Notes: a model not told the origin generated them from the sequence alone. DNA of 64,000 bases from Bacillus pseudomycoides (GCF_002582035.1 NZ_NUQE01000026.1:47133-111132), one strand, 5' to 3'; counted from the first letter of the stretch, positions 51,654 through 61,040 are shown. Translations and numbers: made by a program.

Positions 51654-52640
51654 TTAACACCCAATCCGTTTTTTTATTTCCACTAAATTCTTCTTAGCAA
51701 TTTCCCTTGCACGTTCTGCTCCTTTTTTGAGTGCTTCCTGAAGCAACTGCGGTTCATTCATATACATTTCATATTTCTTTCTTGGTTCCTCTAACTCGCG
51801 ATTAATAACTCGAAGTAGCTCTTTTTTTACATCCCCCCAGCCGATGCCTGTTGCGTATCGTTCTTTCATAATTGTCACTTCCTCAGCTGTAGCAAACTCT
51901 TTATACAACATAAATAATGTTTCAACTTCCTTCGGTTCACTCGGTAAAGATGAATCCGTTTTAATCTTAAAAATAAGTTTTTTCAACTTTTCTGGTTCTT
52001 CAAATAATGAAATAGCATTTCCATAGCTCTTACTCATTTTTCGGCCATCGAGACCTGGTACAATTGCTCCTTCTTCTTGAATGATATACTCTGGCAATAC
52101 AAATACTTCACCAAACGTGTTATTAAAATACGTTGCGATATCTCTTGCAATTTCTACATGCTGAATTTGATCTTTTCCGACTGGAACATAGTTTGATTGA
52201 AATAACAAAATATCGGCAGTCATTAAAATTGGATACGTATATAATCCCATGTTTACACCAGTATCTATATCTACTCCTGCTTCTATATTTTGATCAACCT
52301 TTGCCTTATATGCATGCGCCCGGTTCATTAAACCTTTTGGTGTAAGACAAGCTAAAATCCAGTACAATTCTAAAATTTCCGGTACATCTGATTGACGATA
52401 AAAAATCACATGCTCATCTAAGCCTAATGATAACCATGTCGCCGCTACTTCCTTCGTATATTCACGAAATTTCATTGGATCTTGCACTGCATTTAATGCA
52501 TGATAATCGGCAATAAAATACAACGCCTCTCCTTCTCTTTGTTTAGAAAGTTGCAAGGCTGGTTTAATTGCTCCAATATAGTTTCCGAGATGCGGTTGTC
52601 CAGTTGGCTTAACTCCTGTTAACATAATATTTTTATGCAT
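51654..52640 (-). CDS. trpS: Tryptophanyl-tRNA synthetase
   Basis: 328 residues, class I synthetase. The HIGH-type motif is PTGQPHLGNYIG (about 10-21), KMSKS is GRKMSKSYGN (about 192-201); AGVDIDTGVNMGLYTYPILMTADILLF is typical of TrpRS. It charges tRNA(Trp). ATG at 52640 follows AAGGAGG; it is preceded by a T-box leader with a TGG specifier, so expression rises when uncharged tRNA(Trp) accumulates. Confidence 0.95.
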   Translation of the reverse strand: MHKNIMLTGVKPTGQPHLGNYIGAIKPALQLSKQREGEALYFIADYHALNAVQDPMKFREYTKEVAATWLSLGLDEHVIFYRQSDVPEILELYWILACLTPKGLMNRAHAYKAKVDQNIEAGVDIDTGVNMGLYTYPILMTADILLFQSNYVPVGKDQIQHVEIARDIATYFNNTFGEVFVLPEYIIQEEGAIVPGLDGRKMSKSYGNAISLFEEPEKLKKLIFKIKTDSSLPSEPKEVETLFMLYKEFATAEEVTIMKERYATGIGWGDVKKELLRVINRELEEPRKKYEMYMNEPQLLQEALKKGAERAREIAKKNLVEIKKRIGC

Positions 52641-52664
52641 AACAATTCCTCCTTTATCACACAA

Positions 52665-52903
52665 AAAAGTCCCTCAATCCTAAAAAGGACGAGGGACTCC
52701 CGCGGTACCACCTTTATTAGCTACAATTACATAGCTCTCTTTACGATTCGAATAACGTCGAAATAACCGTCATAGCCTACTCAGTTCAGCATGAAGCTCC
52801 AGAGTCCATTCCATATTTTTCTCTTACTGATTCCCACCTGCCATCAGCTCTCTGTAAAGTTCCAAATATGTACTCTTCTCTATCATCGCTTTTTCTTTTA
52901 AAT
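52665..52903 (-). promoter_or_regulatory. T-box riboswitch, Trp specifier, upstream of trpS
   Basis: Minus strand. The T-box sequence AAAGGTGGTACCGCGG (about 52701-52716), a terminator with arms AGTCCCTC / GAGGGACT (52668-52698) and TTTTTT, and a long stem I ahead. The specifier codon fits TGG in the AATGGACTCT strand of stem I, with 5' partner AGAGT. tRNA(Trp) uncharged end binds the T-box bulge and prevents termination. Confidence 0.9.
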
Positions 52904-52910
52904 TTTCCTT

Positions 52911-52916
52911 ATTATA
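52911..52916 (-). promoter_or_regulatory. -10 box of the trpS T-box transcript
   Basis: TATAAT on the minus strand just upstream of the T-box; the matching -35 is weak (TTTTAT at 17 bases). Confidence 0.6.
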
Positions 52917-53035
52917 CCATGGTTACTTTTCATATAAAAGAGAACTTTCTGTCTTATTTTGCAGGAATTTTTCTTTTTTTATCTAATTAGATAAAGGTTT
53001 ACGGAAAGGATTCATACAACTACGGAGGATTTATT

Positions 53036-54190
53036 ATGGTAAAATACATTTCAATTCTTGGATCAACTGGCTCTATTGGGACATCAGCACTAGATGTAGT
53101 CGCTGCTCACCCAGAACACTTTCAAATTATCGGTCTAAGCGCAAATCAAAATATTGATATGCTAGAACAACAAATACAAACATTTCAGCCACGCATTGTA
53201 AGTGTGGGTACGAAAGAATTAGCGCATACACTGCGCTCACGAATTTCTACTCAAACAAAAGTTGTATATGGAGAAGAAGGATTAATTGAAGTTGCTACGC
53301 ATCCTAATAGTAATCTTGTCTTAACTTCTGTCGTTGGCGTAGCAGGGCTTCTTCCAACAATCGAAGCACTAAAAGCAAAAAAAGACATTGCAATCGCTAA
53401 TAAAGAAACGTTAGTTGCAGCAGGACACATTGTTACAGAATTAGCAAAAGAAAATCATTGTCGACTTATTCCAGTAGATAGCGAGCATTCGGCTATTTTC
53501 CAGTGCTTAAATGGTGAAAATAATAAAGAGATTGAAAAGCTAATTGTAACAGCGTCTGGCGGGGCATTCAGAGATAAAACACGCGGAGAAATGAGACTTC
53601 TTAAAGCAAAAGATGCGCTAAAACATCCAAACTGGCTAATGGGAGCAAAATTAACAATTGACTCTGCAACATTACTCAATAAAGGCTTTGAAGTAATGGA
53701 AGCACGTTGGTTATTTGATGTTCCTTACGAAAAAATCGATGTTATGATTCATAAAGAAAGCATTATTCACTCTCTTGTAGAGTTTGTGGATGGTTCTATC
53801 ATGGCTCAGCTCGGAGCGCCTGATATGCGTATGCCTATTCAATATGCATTCCACTATCCATCGCGTTTACCATCTGCCTTCAAAAAGTTAAATTTATTAG
53901 AAGTTGGCAGCTTGCATTTTGAAAAACCTGATTTAGAGAAATTCCCTTGCCTCCACTACGCTTATGAGGCTGGGAAAGTTGGTGGCACAAAACCAGCTGT
54001 ACTAAATGCAGCGAATGAAATTGCAAATGCTTTATATTTACAAGACAAGATTTCATTTTTTGACATTGAAAAAACAATCTATTCTGCATTAGAAGCTCAC
54101 CATAATATTGCTAATCCTTCATTAGAAGAGATATTAGCAGCCGATAACTGGGCACGTCAATATGCAAATGAATTACTTGTTAAAAATTAG
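53036..54190 (+). CDS. dxr: 1-deoxy-D-xylulose 5-phosphate reductoisomerase
   Basis: Second step of the MEP isoprenoid pathway, NADPH-dependent. 384 residues. [14 protein letters not shown] (NADPH loop, about 9-22), [58 protein letters not shown] region and [12 protein letters not shown] are all present with the expected catalytic/metal residues. TACGGAGGA precedes the ATG. In Bacillus dxr normally lies between cdsA and rseP; the lone position here suggests a second copy, which B. cereus group genomes are known to carry, from memory. Confidence 0.95.
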   Translation: MVKYISILGSTGSIGTSALDVVAAHPEHFQIIGLSANQNIDMLEQQIQTFQPRIVSVGTKELAHTLRSRISTQTKVVYGEEGLIEVATHPNSNLVLTSVVGVAGLLPTIEALKAKKDIAIANKETLVAAGHIVTELAKENHCRLIPVDSEHSAIFQCLNGENNKEIEKLIVTASGGAFRDKTRGEMRLLKAKDALKHPNWLMGAKLTIDSATLLNKGFEVMEARWLFDVPYEKIDVMIHKESIIHSLVEFVDGSIMAQLGAPDMRMPIQYAFHYPSRLPSAFKKLNLLEVGSLHFEKPDLEKFPCLHYAYEAGKVGGTKPAVLNAANEIANALYLQDKISFFDIEKTIYSALEAHHNIANPSLEEILAADNWARQYANELLVKN

Positions 54191-54204
54191 AACTAGTTAT
54201 TCGA

Positions 54205-54235
54205 AAGAGTGAGAATCCTATATTCTCACTCTTTT
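54205..54235 (+). terminator. Terminator after dxr
   Basis: AAAGAGTGAGAAT / ATTCTCACTCTTT perfect arms, then TTCAT. Confidence 0.85.
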
Positions 54236-54253
54236 CATAAAGGGGGCCTCCAC

Positions 54254-54703
54254 TTGATTCGAAAATTATCTCCTTCTTCTATTGAAGAAACTGCGGAAAT
54301 TTTAGAAGTTCAAATTTCCGCATATAAAATTGAAGCACAATATATTCAAAACAATTCAATTCCTCGATTGTATGACACAATTTTTGATATCCAAAATTGT
54401 AATGAAATCTTTTATGGTTACTTCATTGATGGTACTTTAGCTGGATTTATTTCATTTCTATATAAAGATGATGTTGTTGATATTCATCGCCTCGTTGTTT
54501 CACCTACATATTTTCATAAAGGAATTGCAACAGCACTATTGCAACATCTTTTTCAACTACATGAGGAAACGACAACCTATATTGTACAAACTGGTAAGAA
54601 AAATACACCTGCCATTGCCTTATATAAGAAACATAATTTTGTAAAAACAAAAGAAATTACATTACCAGATGGACTCATTCTTGTACAGTTTAAAAAATTA
54701 TAA
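54254..54703 (+). CDS. GNAT acetyltransferase
   Basis: 149 residues. IHRLVVSPTYFHKGIATALLQHLF (motif A, H-K-G-I-A-T) and KNTPAIALYKKHNF (motif B). The start is TTG at 54254 after AGGGGG (about eight bases); the frame extends 15 codons further up but through the dxr terminator. Substrate unknown. Confidence 0.85.
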   Translation: MIRKLSPSSIEETAEILEVQISAYKIEAQYIQNNSIPRLYDTIFDIQNCNEIFYGYFIDGTLAGFISFLYKDDVVDIHRLVVSPTYFHKGIATALLQHLFQLHEETTTYIVQTGKKNTPAIALYKKHNFVKTKEITLPDGLILVQFKKL

Positions 54704-54750
54704 GATAATTTGCTTGTTTTGAATAAACATTTTATTCTAGAAAGCAAGAG

Positions 54751-54789
54751 AATAGCCGAGGTTTGTAGCACTGCAAACCTCGGCTATTT
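54751..54789. terminator. Bidirectional terminator between convergent GNAT and CGNR genes
   Basis: ATAGCCGAGGTTTG / CAAACCTCGGCTAT perfect 14-base arms; overlaps the CGNR stop at 54784. Confidence 0.85.
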
Positions 54790-55338
54790 CATATAACTTG
54801 AACTTGCTTTTCTCTTCGCACGATGCCTCTTCACTTTTGCAATTGTTCCGCAAGCTCTTCCCCCTTCTCCTTCAGCGTACATACCGCACCAGCGTTTACT
54901 ACCATTACGAGATTGATCGTAAAACACCCACTTGCAATCCGGACAAGCTTTCAATCTTCCCCACTGTTTATTTACAATCGCAGAAGCAATAATTCTCAAT
55001 AAAAATGTATATAAATTTTCCTCACCAATTGCTTGATATGTAATCTCATTTTCTCCATCCTCAAGGCTTACTTGTAATGGATACTTCGCGAACAACGGCT
55101 TTAACGACTTCTGCCGTTCAACCACCTCTCGAATAGTGTCCCGGAAATTTTTCACTTCCTCGACTGAACCAAAGGGTAACTCTTCATTCCATTGTTCATT
55201 CATAAACAAATATACATTTTCTTCTGTTTCAAACAAATCAACCGATGTTCTCGTTTCATTTGGGATTCTCCATGTATTTAAAAACGCTCTTATACTTTCT
55301 AACATCTCTGGTGCAGTTTGGTTGCTACTCAAAATCAC
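54784..55338 (-). CDS. CGNR-type zinc-finger protein
   Basis: 184 residues if the GTG at 55338 is used; GGAAAG lies just before it, and a promoter-like TTAACA...TATACT (about 55371-55397) overlaps any earlier start. N-terminal ABATE-like helical domain (about 1-125), then a C-terminal zinc finger (about 135-175) with CPDCKWVFYD, KRWCGM and CGTIAKVKRHR. The usual CGNR tetrad is CGTI here, and the spacing between the Cys pairs is longer than normal (RWCGMYAEGEGGRACG). Probable DNA-binding regulator. It is divergent from an MFS gene that it may control. Confidence 0.8.
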   Translation of the reverse strand: MILSSNQTAPEMLESIRAFLNTWRIPNETRTSVDLFETEENVYLFMNEQWNEELPFGSVEEVKNFRDTIREVVERQKSLKPLFAKYPLQVSLEDGENEITYQAIGEENLYTFLLRIIASAIVNKQWGRLKACPDCKWVFYDQSRNGSKRWCGMYAEGEGGRACGTIAKVKRHRAKRKASSSYMK

Positions 55339-55446
55339 CACCAACTTTCCATAGTTTACTTTTTTTCTTATTTTCAGTATAATCATAACATAAAAATGTT
55401 AACCATTAAAAATAATAGAAGGTTAACAAAAAAAGGAGTGGATATT

Positions 55447-56634
55447 TTGAAATCTTTTTCATTGCCTATTCGTTTTGTATTATTTTCTACTTTTTTTATG
55501 ACGCTTGGTCATTTTGCGGTAATGGCTTTTCTAGCCATCTATTTATCTAATTCTTTACATTTTTCTGCTATGCAAGTTGGCACAATTTTAACAGCGCTTA
55601 CAATTACTTCTCGAATATTTCCGTTATTTACGGGAATACTGGCGGATCGAGTTGGTTATATCATCATGATGATAACCGGAACCATTTTACGAGGTATTGG
55701 CTTTCTTTCTTTAGGGATATTTTCTGGATTTTATACTATTATGCTTGCAACAATATTCATTGGATTTGGAACTGCTTTTTATGAACCATCTGCACGTGCT
55801 ATTTTTGGTTCTCAACCTGCTCATATAAGAAAGGATACCTTTACATACTTAAATCTCTTTCTAAATGGCGGAGCAATCATTGGGCCGATTGCCGGTAGTA
55901 TATTACTTCATTGGAATCCACTATATTCATTTTTATTTACCGGATCACTCATGTTCGTTATAGCATTCCTATTCTTTCTTCTTAGATCTCACTTCCATGT
56001 TACTGTGCATGAAACACAACCTTTAGCAGGAATAAAAGTGGCTGTACAAAACAAACCCTTTCTATCTTTTTCACTCATCATGGTGTTTTTTTATACGATG
56101 TTTACACAACTTACGGTTGCATTACCACTTCATATGAACAACATAAGTCACGATCAAAATTTAGTGGGACTCGTCATTACAATAAATGCTATTACAGGCT
56201 TTTTATTTATGATTGTTTTTAAACATCTTTTCAAAAAATATCATGCACTTTCTCTTATAAAGTATGGTGTATTACTAATGGGAATCTCCTTTCTTCTTAT
56301 TCCCATCTCTTTTCATCCATATTGGCTATTGGTGTGTGTCATTTTATTTACTATCGGAGAAACGCTCGTATTACCTAATGCCGATATTGCTGTAGCAAAC
56401 TTTAGTAACGAACAATACACAGCAACCTATTTTGGTTTCTTCCAATTATCACTTGCCCTAGGGTTTACTATCGGAAACTATACAGGGACTTTCTTTACGA
56501 AGTATTGGCAAGATATGAGTTTTCCTTGGATTATTTTTGGTCTTTTAGGCGTGGTTGGGTTTTCACTCCTTCATTTTTTGAAAGGAAATATTAAAATAAA
56601 TGAAAATCCATTAAATATAAAACAGAGTATGTAA
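55447..56634 (+). CDS. MFS transporter
   Basis: 395 residues, twelve helices. FTGILADRVGYIIMM is the loop 2-3 motif; FIGFGTAFYEPSARAIFG (about 105-122) resembles the MdtG/YfkF-like group. TTG start at 55447 with AAAGGAGTGGATATT upstream; a longer frame goes back through the neighbouring gene's 5' end but is not plausible. Probable efflux; substrate unknown. Confidence 0.85.
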   Translation: MKSFSLPIRFVLFSTFFMTLGHFAVMAFLAIYLSNSLHFSAMQVGTILTALTITSRIFPLFTGILADRVGYIIMMITGTILRGIGFLSLGIFSGFYTIMLATIFIGFGTAFYEPSARAIFGSQPAHIRKDTFTYLNLFLNGGAIIGPIAGSILLHWNPLYSFLFTGSLMFVIAFLFFLLRSHFHVTVHETQPLAGIKVAVQNKPFLSFSLIMVFFYTMFTQLTVALPLHMNNISHDQNLVGLVITINAITGFLFMIVFKHLFKKYHALSLIKYGVLLMGISFLLIPISFHPYWLLVCVILFTIGETLVLPNADIAVANFSNEQYTATYFGFFQLSLALGFTIGNYTGTFFTKYWQDMSFPWIIFGLLGVVGFSLLHFLKGNIKINENPLNIKQSM

Positions 56635-56653
56635 TGTTCTTACATACTCTGTT
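56621..56653 (+). terminator. Terminator after the MFS gene
   Basis: AACAGAGTATGTAA / TTACATACTCTGTT arms; the stop codon lies in the stem. T run follows. Confidence 0.8.
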
Positions 56654-56785
56654 TTCATCTTCACATGTTTTAAATTAATCTACTACAAATCCAAAAATAA
56701 CCTTATTTTCATATATTTGTTATAATATAAAAAGAAAATAATTACTCTTAATTTTATGAACGACCTGAAAGGAATGAAACATATC

Positions 56786-57196
56786 ATGACAAAAGAAACA
56801 AACAAATCCCGTGTTATTTTCATGACTTTAGTTTCTGCATTGCTCTCCTGCTCTTTGTTGGTTGCGGCTTCACTTTCCCCACTCGCTAATTCCGGACCTA
56901 ACGCTAATAAGTTTGGCACGATGGGTATGTGGGCGGCAATAGGCATGACTCTTGCCACCTATCTCCTCCCTTTAATTCTATATATAGTAGGATTGAATGT
57001 AATGAAATTCGTTATGGCAGTCTTTTGTGGATTTGGACTGCTCATAAACTCCGTAATACTTATAGTCGTTTTAACTATGGGTGGATTTCCTACTTTACTA
57101 GGACTTTGCATAGCTACATTAATCATTAATGTCATGTGGTATTTCGTAGCTTTTCGTTCGTCATCAAAGCTTAATCACCAAAAACGTTTTATCTAA
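56786..57196 (+). CDS. Membrane protein, DUF5391-like
   Basis: 136 residues from the ATG at 56786; four hydrophobic helices (about 10-30, 45-67, 70-92, 95-117). The pattern SLSPLANSGPNANKFG is the conserved part I associate with DUF5391, from memory. The start is uncertain: ATGs at 56756 and 56774 are in frame, and the AAAGGA site is 12 bases from the chosen one. Function unknown. Confidence 0.65.
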   Translation: MTKETNKSRVIFMTLVSALLSCSLLVAASLSPLANSGPNANKFGTMGMWAAIGMTLATYLLPLILYIVGLNVMKFVMAVFCGFGLLINSVILIVVLTMGGFPTLLGLCIATLIINVMWYFVAFRSSSKLNHQKRFI

Positions 57197-57237
57197 ACGA
57201 ATTATTTAAAATAAAACTTGTTTTAAGGAGCTAGAAA

Positions 57238-57558
57238 ATGCATGGTAAATTTGTAAAAGTTGAGGTATTATTACCAGAAGAATATATAGAAACATTAAGA
57301 AGTAGACTAAACGATATTGGGGTTTTGACAGTAGGCAAGTATGATCATGTTATTTCTTATTCACTAGTTAAAGGATCTTGGAGACCATTGGAAGAATCAA
57401 AACCTTTTCATGGTACTATAGGAGAAATATGCTTTGGGACTGAATATAAAATGGAGTTTAGATGTTTATATCAGAACATTGAAGAAGTACTAAGCATAAT
57501 CAAGAACGTCCATCCCTATGAAGAACCTATAATTAATGTATTGCCATTATTGTTCTGA
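57238..57558 (+). CDS. Stand-alone PII-like domain of the Nif3/YqfO family
   Basis: 106 residues. FVKVEVLLPEEYIETLRSRLNDIGVLTVGKYDHVISYS, WRPLEESKPFHG, IGE and a HPYEEP motif near the end match the PII/CutA-like domain that is normally inserted in Nif3-type dimetal proteins such as YqfO. Here it stands alone, without the metal-binding halves. A regulatory or binding role is likely. AAGGAG precedes the ATG. Confidence 0.85.
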   Translation: MHGKFVKVEVLLPEEYIETLRSRLNDIGVLTVGKYDHVISYSLVKGSWRPLEESKPFHGTIGEICFGTEYKMEFRCLYQNIEEVLSIIKNVHPYEEPIINVLPLLF

Positions 57559-57614
57559 GTTTCCCCTAAAATTTACCCAGTGAAACGTTATTAAAATCCG
57601 TTCAAACTAAATTC

Positions 57615-57659
57615 ATAAGAGAAAAGGCGAAGCTAACTCAGCCTCGCCTTTTCTCTTAT
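57615..57659. terminator. Bidirectional terminator
   Basis: ATAAGAGAAAAGGCGA / TCGCCTTTTCTCTTAT perfect 16-base arms between the Nif3-like and UPF0316 genes. Confidence 0.9.
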
Positions 57660-58204
57660 GATGCCTGATCATCTTTTTTCTTCATTAACGCACGTTTTTT
57701 CATCGCTTTCGTTAAGTAACCACCTTTAAAAGAGCGTATCTCATACGAAGCCATAAATGCTTTCGGTGCAATTTCATTAATAATCTCTACCAACTCTTTT
57801 TCACGCGAACGTTTTGCTACAATATCTAAACGATAGCGCTCCGAATTAATTCCTTCTCCGATGAAAACTGTTACCCCAAATCCTGCATGTCTTAGTGCAG
57901 TCACAAGTTCTTCGCAACGCTCTAGTAAACTAACATTATACGTAATATATCCAATCGCTAATTTATTTTCAATATAACCACCGAGCAACAAGCCAGCGCT
58001 AAACCCGATGACATAAGCTACAATATTCATCATGTTTGATAAGTCTTGAAATACAATTCCTAAACTAACAATATAGATGACTCCTTCTAACAACCCAACA
58101 CCAGCAGCGGACTTCGTTTGATTCTTTACAAGCAGAATTGTACGGATTGTCAAAATTGGCACGTAAATAATTTGCAGTAAGAAAATAAGTAACGCTTGTA
58201 ACAT
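57656..58204 (-). CDS. UPF0316/DUF2179 membrane protein (YebE-like)
   Basis: 182 residues. Three N-terminal helices (about 2-24, 35-55, 57-77) and a C-terminal soluble DUF2179 domain (about 90-160): [39 protein letters not shown] in part. The soluble domain is found in other bacilli fused to PRD-like membrane proteins. A polybasic tail ([12 protein letters not shown]) ends it. Function unknown. Confidence 0.85.
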   Translation of the reverse strand: MLQALLIFLLQIIYVPILTIRTILLVKNQTKSAAGVGLLEGVIYIVSLGIVFQDLSNMMNIVAYVIGFSAGLLLGGYIENKLAIGYITYNVSLLERCEELVTALRHAGFGVTVFIGEGINSERYRLDIVAKRSREKELVEIINEIAPKAFMASYEIRSFKGGYLTKAMKKRALMKKKDDQAS

Positions 58205-58324
58205 ATGTATCCACCTCTTCCTAAAAGTCTGTTGTCATAATAACATACAGAGTCGTAAGAAAGCGATGAATTTTATTTATTTTCTTTCTTTTTTCACTTT
58301 TAAAATTTCTGAAATAACAAAAAT

Positions 58325-58354
58325 AAAAGGAATCTGATTAGGATTCCTTTTTTA
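58325..58354 (-). terminator. Terminator after the methyltransferase gene
   Basis: AAAAGGAATC / GATTCCTTTT arms around TGATTAG; the stop at 58338 lies inside the hairpin. Confidence 0.75.
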
Positions 58355-59054
58355 TTGCCTTTATAATTAAAAAACTTGGTTGTTTCATTAATTTTTCATA
58401 AGATGATGGATAATTTTTTTTCAATTCTTCCGTCGGAATGGGCTCTACAATTTTTTCAATTATAAAATGACGAAGCGTATTATTTATAATGTCTACTAGT
58501 GGTCGGCGATAAAAATACATATCAACATATTTATCGCTTTTCTTCCATCTATCATGAAGCAATTCGTGCTTAAAATATTCTTTTTTCTCTGACAGATGAA
58601 TATCCATTGCCGGATGATGAACGGAGAACAAAAATGTTCCGTTTGGATTCAATATTCTCGCAAATTCGGTAAATGTCGGATTCCAATCTGAAATATAGTG
58701 AAGAGCTAAAGAACTAACAATGCTATCATATGTATGGTCTGCAAAAGGTAACGTATTTTCAAGGTCTAGTTGATAAACCTCTGCTTTTTCCCCTACCCTT
58801 CGCTTCGTAGCAGCAACCATCTCTGAACTTACATCAATCGCAGTTACATTTGCTCCCCGATTAAGAAACTGTTCTGTATACCATCCTGCTGCACAGCCAG
58901 CATCAAGTACCTTCATTCCTCTCATATTATCAGGAAACTCATTCATCATAGCTGGCCGTTCATAATCTGTATTATACGGACTCTCATAATCGACTCTATG
59001 TTCATAATGACTGGCGAGTATATCGTACGCATCAATAATTTGTTGTTTATTCAT
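58338..59054 (-). CDS. Class I SAM-dependent methyltransferase
   Basis: 238 residues. SAM motif I is VLDAGCAAGWYTEQF (about 45-59), motif II/acidic AIDVSSEMVAATKRRV, and motif III region SIVSSLALHYISDW. This is the UbiE/ubiquinone-type fold acting on a small molecule; substrate unknown. ATG at 59054 follows GGGAGGAAGGAG. A longer frame to 59168 has no site. Confidence 0.85.
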   Translation of the reverse strand: MNKQQIIDAYDILASHYEHRVDYESPYNTDYERPAMMNEFPDNMRGMKVLDAGCAAGWYTEQFLNRGANVTAIDVSSEMVAATKRRVGEKAEVYQLDLENTLPFADHTYDSIVSSLALHYISDWNPTFTEFARILNPNGTFLFSVHHPAMDIHLSEKKEYFKHELLHDRWKKSDKYVDMYFYRRPLVDIINNTLRHFIIEKIVEPIPTEELKKNYPSSYEKLMKQPSFLIIKAIKKES

Positions 59055-59185
59055 ACTCCTTCCTCCCTTCACTTTAAAAGACGTAATCTTCATTTTACCA
59101 TAAATTTTAATAATTAAGAATATTGAATCATTAAAATGAAAATTCGTTGTTCTCTCACACTTTGACATGCAAAAAAAAGCAGCAA

Positions 59186-60508
59186 CTATACAGTTGCTGC
59201 TTCTTCTTGTTGTAAATCTATTTTACGAATTTCAATACGCTTAATTTGGTGTGCGTCTTTTTCTAGAACTTTAAATTCATATCCTTCTGTTTCAACAAAT
59301 TGCCCTTCTTGAATTTCGTGATTTTGCGTCATCACCCAGCCGCCAATTGTATCAACTTCTACCTCATCAATGTGTAATCCAAATAAATCTTGAATCTCAC
59401 TAATTAATACTTTTCCGTCGACAATTTTATGATACTCATCAACATGATGAATCGGAGGATGCTCATCTTCATCATATTCATCACGAATTTCTCCAACAAT
59501 TTCTTCTAATATATCTTCAAGCGTTACAATTCCCGCTGTCCCACCGTATTCATCATACAAAACAGCCATTGGAATTCGCTTTTTCTGCATTTGCAGAAGT
59601 AAATCATGAATTGGAATCGTCTCCATTACTTCAATGATTGGACGCATAAATGTTCGGATAGATGATAGATCTTCTTTATCATTTTTCATATAGCGAATAA
59701 AGAAATCTTTTACATTCACCATACCGATAATATCATCTTTATCTTCTCCAAAGATTGGGTAACGTGTGTACTTTTCACTTCGGATAATGTTCATATGATC
59801 TTCTACTGAATCTTCAAGATAGAAACCAACGATTTCTGTACGCGGCACCATAATCTCTTTCGCAAGACGATTATCAAATTCAAAAATATTGTTTACATAC
59901 TTATACTCCGCCTGGTTAATTTCACCATTTTCATAGCTCTCTGAAAGAATTAAACGTAATTCTTCTTCCGAGTGCGCTACTTCATGCTCAGAAGCTGGCT
60001 TTAATCCGAATAAGCCAGTTACAAGACGCGCTGATTTATTTAACAACCAGATAAATGGAAACATGATTTTATAAAATATGATAAGCGGTGTTGCAAACAA
60101 CATTGTAATTGTCTCTGCTTTTTGAATTGCTACTGTTTTCGGTGCTAGCTCACCAACAACAACATGTAAAAAGGTAACTGCTGCAAACGCAAGAAGGTAC
60201 GATACTGAATTCGCAACCGTTTCTGGGAAATGTAAATCTTGAAATAACGGCTGTAACATACGATGAACCGTAGGCTCTCCAAGCGATCCGAGCGCAAGGG
60301 ATGTAATGGTAATTCCTAACTGACACGCCGATAAATACTCATCTAAATTTGTTGTTACCTTTTTGGCTGCTAATGCACCACGTTTTCCTTCCGCAACAAG
60401 TTGGTCAATACGACTTGAGCGCACCTTTACCATAGCAAACTCTGTTGCCACGAAAAATCCAGTAAATGCGATTAAAATCGCAATTATAACTAAATTAAAT
60501 ATTTCCAA
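59186..60508 (-). CDS. CorC/HlyC-type CNNM family transporter protein
   Basis: 440 residues. DUF21/CNNM membrane domain (about 1-190; four helices, with FFVATEFAMVKVRSSRI and LGSLGEPTVHRML), two CBS domains (about 205-330; VPRTEIVGFYLEDS, PIFGEDKDDIIGMVNVKD, VLYDEYGGTAGIVTLEDILEE in part) and a C-terminal CorC_HlyC domain (about 345-430). Related proteins handle Mg or Na ions. Start is TTG at 60508 after AAGGGGG, which is the 3' arm of a hairpin (60517-60536), so the site may be masked. Confidence 0.95.
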   Translation of the reverse strand: MEIFNLVIIAILIAFTGFFVATEFAMVKVRSSRIDQLVAEGKRGALAAKKVTTNLDEYLSACQLGITITSLALGSLGEPTVHRMLQPLFQDLHFPETVANSVSYLLAFAAVTFLHVVVGELAPKTVAIQKAETITMLFATPLIIFYKIMFPFIWLLNKSARLVTGLFGLKPASEHEVAHSEEELRLILSESYENGEINQAEYKYVNNIFEFDNRLAKEIMVPRTEIVGFYLEDSVEDHMNIIRSEKYTRYPIFGEDKDDIIGMVNVKDFFIRYMKNDKEDLSSIRTFMRPIIEVMETIPIHDLLLQMQKKRIPMAVLYDEYGGTAGIVTLEDILEEIVGEIRDEYDEDEHPPIHHVDEYHKIVDGKVLISEIQDLFGLHIDEVEVDTIGGWVMTQNHEIQEGQFVETEGYEFKVLEKDAHQIKRIEIRKIDLQQEEAATV

Positions 60509-60516
60509 TGAATCCC

Positions 60517-60536
60517 CCTTAGTTCGAAAACTAAGG
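60517..60536 (-). promoter_or_regulatory. Hairpin that overlaps the CorC-like gene's ribosome site
   Basis: Minus strand CCTTAGTT-TTCG-AACTAAGG, eight-base stem with UUCG tetraloop; AAGG of the 3' arm continues into GGGG, so the ribosome site is in or against the stem. A second AGGAGGTGG lies 12 bases before the hairpin. Confidence 0.55.
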
Positions 60537-60632
60537 TGTCCACCTCCTGTATGAATAGTTGCTTTCTTTTACTCTCTAAATTTAGAAAATAAAACGCTAT
60601 ACAGAAATTAAAAGGGTGGATAGCTCTACCTA

Positions 60633-61040
60633 CTATAAAAGTAAGATAAGAGATTGTATTAAAGCTGTCGCCTGATTTGATAAATGTTTCGTTAGTCTTT
60701 CGCGTTGTGAATCTGTTAACCCATCTAATAACGGTTTTAGTTCTACTAATTCCGTCTCCAAACGGTGGATACGCTCTGTTACATCATTTACTTGTTCCGA
60801 AACGTTTTCATTAACACCGAGCAGCTTTTTTTTCTCCTCGATCCTATCCTTAATTTCAGAAAGCGGTATATGCATTTCTTTACATCTCTCAATAAAACGT
60901 AATGTTTCAATTGCTGTTTCATCGTAGTAGCGATAATTAGATTGAGATCGCTCCGCTTTCAAAATACCTAGATTCGTATAATAATCAATCGTTCGTTTCG
61001 AAACATGAGCCATGTGAGCCAACTGTCCGATTCGGTACAC
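60633..61040 (-). CDS. MerR-family transcriptional regulator
   Basis: 135 residues. Winged helix at the N-terminus (YRIGQLAHMAHVSKRTIDYYTNLGIL; about 2-27), RYYDE near 40 and a dimer helix (about 80-110, heptad-like). The C-terminal effector region is short, QRERLTKHLSNQ and a hydrophobic end LILLL. Signal and target unknown; the neighbouring CorC-like gene is the obvious candidate. Confidence 0.9.
   Translation of the reverse strand: MYRIGQLAHMAHVSKRTIDYYTNLGILKAERSQSNYRYYDETAIETLRFIERCKEMHIPLSEIKDRIEEKKKLLGVNENVSEQVNDVTERIHRLETELVELKPLLDGLTDSQRERLTKHLSNQATALIQSLILLL

Noticed and set aside
54577-54771. Minus-strand frame of 64 codons
   Set aside because: Antisense to the GNAT gene's end and the strong bidirectional terminator.
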